Shown here piece after piece: positions 8,453-15,248 of a stretch of DNA of 22,683 nucleotides. The translations under genes and the position numbers were made by a program. The stretch is from the NCBI GenBank assembly GCA_947177515.1, contig CAMWUU010000007.1:1-22683 (forward strand). Reading direction: 5' to 3'. Each line of letters opens with the position of its first letter. The stretch's first letter is position 1. Source of the stretch: an uncultured Lachnospiraceae bacterium (GTDB lineage: Bacteria; Bacillota; Clostridia; Lachnospirales; Lachnospiraceae). Under the pieces are notes generated by a model. The model was not told the origin of the DNA, searched no databases, and saw nothing but the letters and a program-made list of their open reading frames with translations.

Positions 8453-8643
8453 ATGATAAAAAAGGAGCTTTTGAATAAATAGCTGGCTTTTGCACTTTTG
8501 GTATCCATGAATTAGATTGGTTAAGTTTAAGGAAAACGGAGGTTTATAACGAGGGGAGAATGGCTGGCGGTGAACTTGGACTGGCTGTATGGGCAGAAGG
8601 TTGTATGAATGGGCGTTTTCAGCGGCGTACATATTGTTTGCGG
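8453..8643 (+). pseudogene. Relic of a second S8 protease gene: 5' end and part of the catalytic domain
   Basis: From ATG 8453 the frame reads MIKKELLNK, stop, LAFALLVS, matching MVKKRLVNKWLAFALSVS of the intact protease at 15249; the Trp codon has become TAG and similarity ends near 8514. A second piece, about 8549-8643, aligns with 16255-16351 of the protease (GDELELVAPG through GGVCVVGG). Nearly all of the sequence between those parts is missing, and the matching piece stops just before the catalytic Ser. The third fragment lies at 9907-9978, beyond the next lipoprotein gene. It cannot encode a protease. Its upstream region is still recognisable, so it is the decayed left copy of a tandem duplication. 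Confidence 0.75.
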
Positions 8644-8725
8644 AATATAACGGAACAACTAAAACGGGCAGTATATACAAAAATATAAAATTACATTTAG
8701 GAGTGGTTTTAGAAGGGAATAAAAA

Positions 8726-9883
8726 ATGCGAAATCCAAAATTAGTCATTAAAATATTGACTGGTCTATGTATTTGTGTATTATTTAAGGCTTGTGGGATG
8801 CCAAAAACTGGGGATAAGATATATAATACAATAGAAATAATTGATGATATTTATAAAGATAAAATGATGCCTGGTTTGGAAGCTTATAAAACAAAATTAA
8901 AAACAGAGGTCATCCAGAATAACAATATAAAGGAAGAAGAGGGAAGTGAAAACGTAAGTAATCCAACAAAAAACAGTCCGAATCAAAAAACAGGGTGCCA
9001 TGCCTTTTTACTGGAAGAAAATACAGTATTCATTGCAGATTTGCCCGTGGACTGGCGCTGTGTGATGAAACCAGTATATGATTTTGCGTATTGCACAGAG
9101 TTTTTGGGAACTGCTGGGGAAGATGATTTAATAAAACGCTGTGTGGATTTTATAGGGATTGGAGGGGAAGATAGTGAGGATAATTTTTTTGTTTTAACAG
9201 TGGGGACAGGGGAGAGAAAACTTAGAAATAATTATGTGAAAAAGTCGGTTCCCTTTGTATTTCAGGATGGAACGCTGGGAGAATGGGTGGATCAGACTTG
9301 GGAAGAAACTTTACATTATAAAGACATTACGGTGCCCCAATACGAGGGGATTGTGCAGGATACAGAGAAAAAATATTATATTCATCTTGGGATGTTAAAG
9401 GAGGAGTATGATGCCAACCGGGAGATAATTACGGATTTCCTGCAAAGTGTCTGCTTCAGGGAATCGGATTTGGGCGTAAGTGATGAACCGAATGTTTTGG
9501 AAAGAGAGTTAATCACGCTTCATTTGTGGAATGAGTATTTAAATTTGTCGCTTCGTGTGCCAGAAGGGGTTGGGTTAAAAGAGAAACGTTTTTATAACGC
9601 TAACGATTATCTGGCATATGAGTGTAAGATTGATCTTAGTCAGGATGGGAAAGAATATATCTGTATATATTCGGATCCGAGAGGAGGGATTTTAGAGCGC
9701 ACAGGAGATTATCAGTATTATTTGAACACCCAAGATTTTGATGGGACAGTCTATGAAATCCCTGATCGGAGGGGATTTTATTTTCCAAACCGCCATCTTA
9801 TGATATGGACAAATTTGGATGATAAAAATGATGAATTGTGGGAATATACAAAGGGGATTGTGCAGTCCATAAGATTTGAATAA
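8726..9883 (+). CDS. Putative lipoprotein, long subfamily (385 aa), between protease fragments
   Basis: The function is unknown. A short basic start and hydrophobic stretch end at Cys23 (LFKAC), a lipobox-like site with an unusual Lys at -2. An Asn/Lys-rich linker runs to about residue 90. The first conserved block starts HAFLLEENTVFIADLPVDWR and ends FLQSVCFRESDLGVS. The second starts ERELITLHLWNEYLNLSL and ends TKGIVQSIRFE. The two halves may be tandem copies of one fold, each closing with a helix and an S-x-x-F strand, which recalls PsbP/Mog1-like secreted domains; this is inference. It is a paralogue of the genes at 11073, 19636 and 20878 and of the pseudogene at 18822. GAAGGG lies about nine bases before ATG 8726. 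The gene occupies the place of the missing middle of a duplicated protease gene. Confidence 0.85.
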   Translation: MRNPKLVIKILTGLCICVLFKACGMPKTGDKIYNTIEIIDDIYKDKMMPGLEAYKTKLKTEVIQNNNIKEEEGSENVSNPTKNSPNQKTGCHAFLLEENTVFIADLPVDWRCVMKPVYDFAYCTEFLGTAGEDDLIKRCVDFIGIGGEDSEDNFFVLTVGTGERKLRNNYVKKSVPFVFQDGTLGEWVDQTWEETLHYKDITVPQYEGIVQDTEKKYYIHLGMLKEEYDANREIITDFLQSVCFRESDLGVSDEPNVLERELITLHLWNEYLNLSLRVPEGVGLKEKRFYNANDYLAYECKIDLSQDGKEYICIYSDPRGGILERTGDYQYYLNTQDFDGTVYEIPDRRGFYFPNRHLMIWTNLDDKNDELWEYTKGIVQSIRFE

Positions 9884-9906
9884 AGCGGTATCTCCCATTA
9901 TCCGGT

Positions 9907-9978
9907 GTAAAAGCCATTCATGCTACATATTATTTTTGAAACGGGGGAGTTCTTGATAAACTGTCCCCCAAAATTAAG
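9907..9978 (+). pseudogene. Relic of the 3' end of the duplicated protease gene
   Basis: The sequence reads VKAIHATYYF, stop, then GVLDKLSPK with an indel. It aligns with the last codons of the protease (VKAVNAYYYYSYRAVFDTMT, 17407-17474). The match continues through the stop region (CCCAAAATTAAG-ATTTA) into the 5' flank of the following lipoprotein gene. So this 312-aa lipoprotein gene once followed a protease gene, just as its twin at 17536 still does. Confidence 0.7.
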
Positions 9979-10038
9979 AATTTAGTCGGGACAATATTTA
10001 TATAATCGTAATGTCCCACAAAAAGAAAAGAGGGTTAT

Positions 10039-10977
10039 ATGAAATTTATAATAAGAAAATATAGAATTTATGTGCTGTTTTGTTTCTTTTTATTCGGCAA
10101 TGCCTGTACGATGAAGCAGCAGAAGAATACCCCAGAGGAGGCTTTGTGGGAAAAACATGCATATTTGCTTGATGGGGAAAATATTTTTTTCGCTTATATG
10201 CCAAGGGAATGGAAAACTTATATCTCAAATGAAGTCGTCCAAATTCATTGTCCAGATCAAAGAGTAAAGGACAGTGATTTCTTGGAGTATTTTTACATGT
10301 CCGTGGGTAAAGTCTATGAGGATGCGTTTTCATACGATTCAGAGGATTTTATCTTTGCAGATGGAGCAGTGGGAAAACGTTATATTGAACGGAATGTGAA
10401 AATGGATAGGGGAGAGAAAGAAGGCAGTTATATAGAAGGTATTATTTCAGCGGATCAGCGGCATGTAGTATATTTATGTAATTATGATTTTGGTTTGAAT
10501 AAGGGGCAGTATGAGCGGCACAAAGAAGCACTGGAACAATTTTATAAAAGTGCGATCTTTCAAAGCGGACAGATAGGAACGGATAAGGACGGGGAAGAGA
10601 AGATAAGACTTTTTATCCGGACGGACAATAATATAGAATTGGATATACCGGCGGGAACTGTTTTTGAGAAAACGGAGGAAAATGATGCTGTTTGTCTGAA
10701 GTTTTATCTGGATGCAGAAAAGAAAAATGTGTTAAATCTTTATCCTTATGGATGCCTATATTTTTATGAGGAGGTCTGGGAGAATAAACAACTGCCATTG
10801 ACTGATTCGAGTTACCAAACAGATGCAAGATGTAATTATATGGAGTTTGGGGAAAGAAAGATAGGTCAATTTAGTTTTTTAAACAGTGATTTGGTGGCGG
10901 AATTTTCCGTGTCTAAAGAGGATGAAAGAATGCTTGATATAGCAAAGGAGATAATAAAATCAATACAAGTACGGTAG
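10039..10977 (+). CDS. Putative lipoprotein, short subfamily (312 aa), copy 1
   Basis: The function is unknown. A basic N-terminus and hydrophobic segment lead to Cys23 (FGNACTM), a non-canonical but plausible lipobox. The mature part starts HAYLLDGENIFFAYMPREWK, the same opening as the long subfamily. It shows two halves: the first ends EQFYKSAIF near residue 180, the second ends AKEIIKSIQVR. It lacks the extra insertions of the long paralogues. Residues 40-297 are identical to the copy at 17536, while the signal peptide and last 15 residues differ. GAGGG precedes the ATG. A TATAAT at 10001-10006 lies inside an imperfect GGGACA/TGTCCC inverted repeat, so this copy may have its own promoter. 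The next lipoprotein gene follows after 95 bp. Confidence 0.85.
   Translation: MKFIIRKYRIYVLFCFFLFGNACTMKQQKNTPEEALWEKHAYLLDGENIFFAYMPREWKTYISNEVVQIHCPDQRVKDSDFLEYFYMSVGKVYEDAFSYDSEDFIFADGAVGKRYIERNVKMDRGEKEGSYIEGIISADQRHVVYLCNYDFGLNKGQYERHKEALEQFYKSAIFQSGQIGTDKDGEEKIRLFIRTDNNIELDIPAGTVFEKTEENDAVCLKFYLDAEKKNVLNLYPYGCLYFYEEVWENKQLPLTDSSYQTDARCNYMEFGERKIGQFSFLNSDLVAEFSVSKEDERMLDIAKEIIKSIQVR
10156..10929 (+). repeat. 774-bp near-identical direct repeat, copy 1 (partner 17653-18426)
   Basis: Read by eye, this matches 17653-18426 base for base except one G/A difference (10896 versus 18393). Sequence on both sides, still inside the same genes, is clearly diverged. The offset is 7497 bp in direct orientation. 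Confidence 0.9.
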
Positions 10978-11072
10978 TGGGTATTTCAAATATCAAATTG
11001 TTGACAAAGGCATGATTAAAGAGCAACTAAAGGCATTTATGAAGGGGGAAAATTTTAGAGATGAAATGAAAA

Positions 11073-12119
11073 ATGTATCTTTGTTTATGCTTGATATTAA
11101 TATGTTGTTCCTGCAGTGTGGCAAAAACAGAGGAATCGCAGGGAAATGGCGGTGAAAAGAATTTTTTATTGGAAAATATAGTGAAGTTAGGACTGGGGAA
11201 GAATTTGCCAGAAGCTACGCCAACCAAATGCCGCGCTTTTATTTTGGAAAATGGGCTTGCCTTTATGGCGGATATGCCTGTTGATTGGCGTTATATTATA
11301 TGGCCAGTATATGAATATGAACATTATCGTTTTCTGGTTGATAAGGGTTCACACTATGTGGAGGAAACCGGCAGCATTGAATTTATTGGGCTGGGTGAGG
11401 AGGATGGCGAAGATAATTATTTTACTCTTTGGGCAGCAAAAGGGGAGGGGAGATTTTATGAGGATGCACCCGTTATAACGGCTCCTTATGTTTTTTTAGA
11501 TGGAACGAAGGGGGAATGGAGTTATCAGGTATATGAGGATTATCTCAAATACGCAATGGGGGATAAGAGGAAAAATTATTACGAAGGGATTGTACGTGAT
11601 AAGCAGAAAGATGGGTATATTGGTCTTTCCATGCTGGAAGAGGAATATAACCAGAATGAACGGAAAATTGTAAAATTTTTAGAAAGTGCATGTTTTACAA
11701 AAGGAAAATTGGGCGAGAAAAAGGAAGAAAATATATTGGACAGGGAATTGGTTGACCTGCATATTTGGAACCGCTATATGAAGCTTTCCCTGCAAGTGCC
11801 GAAGGGATCTGTGTTTACAAGAGAAGATTTTAAGAACGAAGAGGGGTATGAAACTTCTTCTTATACAATTTATCTCGATGATGAAGAGAAAATAGGGATA
11901 CGGATTGAATCAGACCAGGGAACAGTGATTGCAGAGCCAACAGGGGATTATATGTATTATCTTGATATAAAAGATTTTGAGGAAACAGTTTATAACTTGA
12001 GGGAAAACCTGTATTATTTTGCAAACTATAATATATTGGTTCATACATGGGGAGGAAAAGAAAATCAGGAGTTACAGAAATATTTAAAGGGGATTGTGCA
12101 GTCAGTGAAATTTGAGTAG
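11073..12119 (+). CDS. Putative lipoprotein, long subfamily (348 aa)
   Basis: The function is unknown. The N-terminus MYLCLCLILICCSC is hydrophobic, with several possible lipid-attachment cysteines but no perfect lipobox and few basic residues. The mature part has the family blocks FILENGLAFMADMPVDWRY, IEFIGLGEEDGEDNYFTL, FLESACFTKGKLG, then DRELVDLHIWNRYMKLSL and KGIVQSVKFE. The start is odd: the Shine-Dalgarno-like GAAGGGGG (11041-11048) is well placed for ATG 11061, but that frame reads ATG-AAA-TGA; ATG 11073, in the same frame after the stop, has no good site of its own. The original start may have been damaged, or initiation may be weak. A clear terminator follows at 12156. Confidence 0.8.
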   Translation: MYLCLCLILICCSCSVAKTEESQGNGGEKNFLLENIVKLGLGKNLPEATPTKCRAFILENGLAFMADMPVDWRYIIWPVYEYEHYRFLVDKGSHYVEETGSIEFIGLGEEDGEDNYFTLWAAKGEGRFYEDAPVITAPYVFLDGTKGEWSYQVYEDYLKYAMGDKRKNYYEGIVRDKQKDGYIGLSMLEEEYNQNERKIVKFLESACFTKGKLGEKKEENILDRELVDLHIWNRYMKLSLQVPKGSVFTREDFKNEEGYETSSYTIYLDDEEKIGIRIESDQGTVIAEPTGDYMYYLDIKDFEETVYNLRENLYYFANYNILVHTWGGKENQELQKYLKGIVQSVKFE

Positions 12120-12155
12120 GGGATGATTTTCGGGAATGGGTGTATATTATTGTAA

Positions 12156-12193
12156 GTGCCAGGAACAGTAAATGCTCCTGGCATTGCTTTTTT
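12156..12193 (+). terminator. Rho-independent terminator after lipoprotein gene
   Basis: GTGCCAGGA (12156-12164) pairs with TCCTGGCAT (12176-12184), including one terminal G-T, over an 11-base loop, followed by TGCTTTTTT. It separates the lipoprotein genes from the regulator's own promoter. Confidence 0.85.
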
Positions 12194-12262
12194 CCGTAAT
12201 CTTATTATCAGTAAAACAGGATATCATCTTCAATAGTCTTTATGGAAAAGGAAAAATAGTAT

Positions 12263-12291
12263 TTGACAAATAATGTCGAAAATGGTAATAT
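12263..12291 (+). promoter_or_regulatory. Sigma-A promoter of the double-HTH regulator gene
   Basis: TTGACA (12263-12268) and TAATAT (12286-12291) are separated by 17 bp. A small dyad, ACAAT-TTG-ATTGT, lies shortly downstream in the 80-base leader and could be an autoregulatory site; that role is speculative. Confidence 0.75.
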
Positions 12292-12370
12292 AGTGAATAA
12301 TATAACTGACAATTTGATTGTTACATAATAATTTAGCCTGCATATCACAATGGGAATAAAGGCTTAGTCT

Positions 12371-14314
12371 GTGATTGGCATGGGTATCAATATGAAATTA
12401 GATAATGTTGGAAAGCAAATAAAAGCTTTGAGGATGGGAGCGAATATAACAAGAGAAAAATTATGTTCTGGCTTATGTTCCAACCAGCTTTTATATATGA
12501 TAGAGGATGGGGAAGCACCGGTGGATCTGCTTTTGCTTTTTGCCCTGTTGGAGCGTCTGGGCAAATCAGCGGCATGGTTGACTTATATTTTGACGGCGAA
12601 GGAATATGATACCGTGCGGATGCGTGACCGGGTGGAAGAAGCACTGCGTTTTGGGCAGCTTGAGAATGCAAAAAAAGTATTCCGGAAGTACCAGAAGGAA
12701 AATCCAGCAAAGGATAACAAAATACTCTGTATGTATGAGGATAGAATCAAAGGGATTCTGGCTCTGGAGCAGTATATGCAGAGTGCTGCCGCACTTTTGG
12801 ATGATGTCAGAAAAAGTGATTTTGGGGATACAAAAAAAGAGGAAAATCGACGTTTTGCTTTGTTGGAAGGAGCCACTATATACTTCTGGAATGCAATCCA
12901 GTGGACAGTTCCTGTAAAAAGTCTGCTGAACAAGGGGTTGATCCATCAGATTGAAATGGGGAATAAACTTTTGGGAATGACAGAAATTGAGAATATCCTG
13001 CTCTATCTTTTTGTGCAGCAGTTGGCTGGAAAGGGAGAGGAGCAGAAGAAGCTTCTGCTGGCTCTTTTGCATTATCTTGAAAAATATATGGATGAAGTGC
13101 TTCGCGCGCAATATCTGGCTAAAACGGGGGTGCTGCTTGGGGAGCTGTATTTAAAAAACAGGGATTATTCTGCCTGTGCAGGGATACATGAAAAAATTTT
13201 GCGGTTAAACAGGAAATGTGGTATGTTAGTCTGCGTGCTGCCAGTACTTGACCAGATTATTAAGGCATACCGGGGGTTGGGGGATGAGAGGAAGGTGGAG
13301 TTTTATACATTACATAAGAGAAATCTGGAGGAGATTTTCAGCGATGCGGGGGTTCCTGTAGAGTGCGTGGGAAAGCTATATTATACGTTCCGGCCATGCC
13401 AGTATTTTGTAGAGGGCAAAATCATTGCAGCACAGCGCAGATGGATGGGGATATCGCAATTTGAATTGAGTGCAGGGATCTATAAGAGTGTAGAAAATCT
13501 GTCGCGTATTGAGTGTGGCAAGGCAAACGGCGACAGAAAAAAGATCAGTCAGATTATGGAGCGTTTGGGAATTGACAAGACTCGTTACAATGGAAATCTT
13601 ATTATAAATGAATACAAGGAATTGGGGTGGGAGCAGGAGATTGAAAAGCATTTGGCAAAACGGCAGTTTAATGAAGCGGGACATGAGTTGTATGTACTGG
13701 AAAAATGTGTAGATATGGAGGAGAAATGTAATCGGCAGTTGCTTCTTGGCATGAAAAACATGGAGGAATACCGCAATGGGAAAATTAACTGTGAGGAGGC
13801 GTTACAAAAGGCAAAGGAACTTTTGGAGATGACCTATCCCTTAGAAGATTTGGACAGGAAAGAGAAAGTGTATATGCGGCTTCCATTCCGAAATGAAATG
13901 TATCTGTTTAATCAGGTCTGCCTCCTTTTGCATAAGAGTGGGAGGATTGAGGAGGCAGTTGAGAGGATGGAAAGGATGATGCAAAAGTATGAGGGGATGG
14001 AGGAAGAGAGGAAGTTCCATTTTAAGAATATACACTTATGTGAAATTAACCTGTGTAAGTATCTGGAGGAACTGGATAGGTTAGAGGATACAGAAAAGAT
14101 AGCGGACAGAGTAATAAAGGAAAAGTTAGTTTGGGGCAAAATTACACAAATACACAAGCTATTTATTAGAAAGTCCAATATTGCAGAAAAGCGGAATGAA
14201 AATATACATAATAGTAGAAAATTGTTGCAGAAGGCATATGACTTAAGTGAATGGTGCGATTATGAAAAGGATAGTAAGATGCTAAAGATAGCATTAGAGG
14301 AAGTGGACAAATAA
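12371..14314 (+). CDS. Large regulator with two XRE-type HTH domains, each followed by a helical TPR-like region (RRNPP-like)
   Basis: It is probably a cytoplasmic DNA-binding regulator that senses a small ligand or peptide. Residues 8-68 form a Cro/C1-type HTH (VGKQIKALRMGANITREKLC). Residues 80-330 are all-helical and look TPR-like. A second HTH lies at about 347-403 (EGKIIAAQRRWMGISQFELS, SRIECGKANGD), followed by a second helical, charged region to residue 647. HTH plus TPR is the plan of Rgg/PlcR/PrgX/Rap-type (RRNPP) sensors, which are usually about 300 aa; this protein looks like two such units fused. GTG 12371 has AAAGG eight bases upstream; ATG 12392 would give a more typical HTH start but a weak ribosome site. 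A secreted-peptide gene lies convergently downstream, a common place for a cognate pheromone gene. Regulator status is good; peptide sensing is inferred. Confidence 0.85.
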   Translation: MIGMGINMKLDNVGKQIKALRMGANITREKLCSGLCSNQLLYMIEDGEAPVDLLLLFALLERLGKSAAWLTYILTAKEYDTVRMRDRVEEALRFGQLENAKKVFRKYQKENPAKDNKILCMYEDRIKGILALEQYMQSAAALLDDVRKSDFGDTKKEENRRFALLEGATIYFWNAIQWTVPVKSLLNKGLIHQIEMGNKLLGMTEIENILLYLFVQQLAGKGEEQKKLLLALLHYLEKYMDEVLRAQYLAKTGVLLGELYLKNRDYSACAGIHEKILRLNRKCGMLVCVLPVLDQIIKAYRGLGDERKVEFYTLHKRNLEEIFSDAGVPVECVGKLYYTFRPCQYFVEGKIIAAQRRWMGISQFELSAGIYKSVENLSRIECGKANGDRKKISQIMERLGIDKTRYNGNLIINEYKELGWEQEIEKHLAKRQFNEAGHELYVLEKCVDMEEKCNRQLLLGMKNMEEYRNGKINCEEALQKAKELLEMTYPLEDLDRKEKVYMRLPFRNEMYLFNQVCLLLHKSGRIEEAVERMERMMQKYEGMEEERKFHFKNIHLCEINLCKYLEELDRLEDTEKIADRVIKEKLVWGKITQIHKLFIRKSNIAEKRNENIHNSRKLLQKAYDLSEWCDYEKDSKMLKIALEEVDK

Positions 14315-14343
14315 ATATATAAAAACAATATAATTCTTGTAAA

Positions 14344-14412
14344 ATGGCAACCGAATATAATATGTGATATAAATATTATCTAAGATTCTATCATGTATTA
14401 TGTGGTTGCCAT
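14344..14412. terminator. Nested hairpin between convergent regulator and peptide genes, probable bidirectional terminator
   Basis: ATGGCAACC (14344-14352) pairs with GGTTGCCAT (14404-14412), with A/T runs on both outer sides (AAAATGG and CCATATTTT). A second hairpin lies in the loop (ATAATAT 14357-14363 with ATATTAT 14373-14379). The T runs are short, so termination strength is uncertain. Confidence 0.6.
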
Positions 14413-14429
14413 ATTTTGAAACAGTTTAA

Positions 14430-14612
14430 TCACTCGTGAATTTCAAGGTCATCATCTTCCACAATAGAATGGGATGAGTCTGGATTTAAAGAGCAGACAG
14501 AAATCCCAGGTTCCGGCATAACTGGCTCTTTCGGCAGTGTACTGCCAACTACTGGCACAGCAAGCAGCGCAAGCAAATGCAGTGTCATAAATACTTTTTT
14601 TAAATTTTTCAT
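14430..14612 (-). CDS. Small secreted peptide, candidate signalling pro-peptide (60 aa)
   Basis: This reads as an exported pro-peptide. MKNLKKVFMTLHLLALLAVPVVGS is a textbook Sec signal (three Lys, about 15 hydrophobic residues, small residues before the cut). About 36 residues remain: a Pro-rich part TLPKEPVMPEPG, a single Cys near residue 40, and an acidic tail VEDDDLEIHE. On the minus strand AAAGGA precedes the ATG by ten bases. The gene ends 115 bp from the stop of the HTH/TPR regulator and faces it. Its upstream region carries the same 40-bp motif as the protease gene. Size, export signal and position match Phr/PapR-type pro-peptides; other small secreted proteins cannot be excluded. I recognise no homologue. 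Confidence 0.7.
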   Translation of the reverse strand: MKNLKKVFMTLHLLALLAVPVVGSTLPKEPVMPEPGISVCSLNPDSSHSIVEDDDLEIHE

Positions 14613-14653
14613 AATGCCAAAGTCCTTTCTTTTTAAGGGTTGAAAATGTTTTT

Positions 14654-14694
14654 TGCGGCAGTTATCTATCGGAGCAGAATAAATAACTGCCGCA
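14654..14694 (-). other. 12-bp perfect inverted repeat in the leader of the small-peptide gene
   Basis: TGCGGCAGTTAT (14654-14665) and ATAACTGCCGCA (14683-14694) are exact inverted repeats with a 17-base spacer, about 42 bp before the peptide start codon. No T run follows on the minus strand, so it is not a standard terminator for the peptide transcript. It may be a leader stem or an operator. Confidence 0.75.
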
Positions 14695-14737
14695 GGTCAA
14701 TGTTTACAGCTTAAGATTAACATAAAGGAAGCAAAAT

Positions 14738-14778
14738 GGAAATGATTTTATCCATAAAAATTTCAAGAAATTAATCAA
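14738..14778 (-). promoter_or_regulatory. Conserved 40-bp motif, copy C (before the small-peptide gene)
   Basis: On the minus strand it begins TTGATTAATTTCTTGAAAT, identical over 19 bases to copy B before the protease gene and similar over the next 21 (34 of 40 matches overall). It ends 125 bp before the peptide start codon. The core AATTTC-TT-GAAATT is a dyad, as expected for a dimeric HTH protein. A short hairpin with T5 (14787-14805, minus strand) lies just upstream and might act as an attenuator. Confidence 0.7.
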
Positions 14779-15078
14779 GTGATGACAAAAAGCCTGTCAG
14801 GAGGCGGTATTACATAGCAAAAATAAATATTTTTATTCATAAAATGGGGATAATTTACTTTTGATTTTTGGATGTGAGATAAAGTATATATTAGTACATG
14901 GTGTATGCGTGATATAATGGGGCTAAAAAGAAATGGCAATTATGATGTGAAAATGGAACTATTAAGGAAATAAGGGGTTTGTACTTTATTTTGGAGTTTT
15001 GGAAAAAAACGATAAAATAGTTTGTGAATCATAAAAATACAAAAATGAGAAACAAGAAAAAGCAATACAAAAAACGAT
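14779..15078. repeat. Divergent intergenic region; right copy of the duplicated protease leader from 14901
   Basis: This gene-free stretch separates the minus-strand peptide gene from the plus-strand protease gene. From 14901 it matches the left copy at 8111, including GGTGTATGCGTGATATAAT with a -10-like TATAAT at 14913-14918. No convincing -35 was found at 17 bp, and no other gene was seen. Confidence 0.65.
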
Positions 15079-15118
15079 TTGATTAATTTCTTGAAATATT
15101 TCTGAAATAAATCATTCC
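15079..15118 (+). promoter_or_regulatory. Conserved 40-bp motif, copy B (before the protease gene)
   Basis: It begins TTGATTAATTTCTTGAAAT with dyad core ATTTC-TT-GAAAT and ends 130 bp before the protease start. It does not read as a sigma-A promoter: neither TTGATT nor TTGAAA has a plausible -10 at 17 bp. An operator or conserved leader element is more likely. Confidence 0.7.
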
Positions 15119-15185
15119 TATCCCTGTAAAAAAATGGTATCCTATTGGCGTAACAGGGAAACGCCAATTCTGACGGACAGGGATA
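15119..15185 (+). other. Nested stem-loops in the protease leader
   Basis: An outer stem pairs TATCCCTGT (15119-15127) with ACAGGGATA (15177-15185). An inner stem pairs ATTGGCGT (15144-15151) with ACGCCAAT (15161-15168). They begin directly after the 40-bp motif and end about 63 bases before the start codon. No T run follows. Confidence 0.6.
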
Positions 15186-15248
15186 AAAGGTCGGTTTTGG
15201 TCAAAAAGGTTTGGAAAAGATTTGACAAACCGGAAAGGCAGTGATAGT

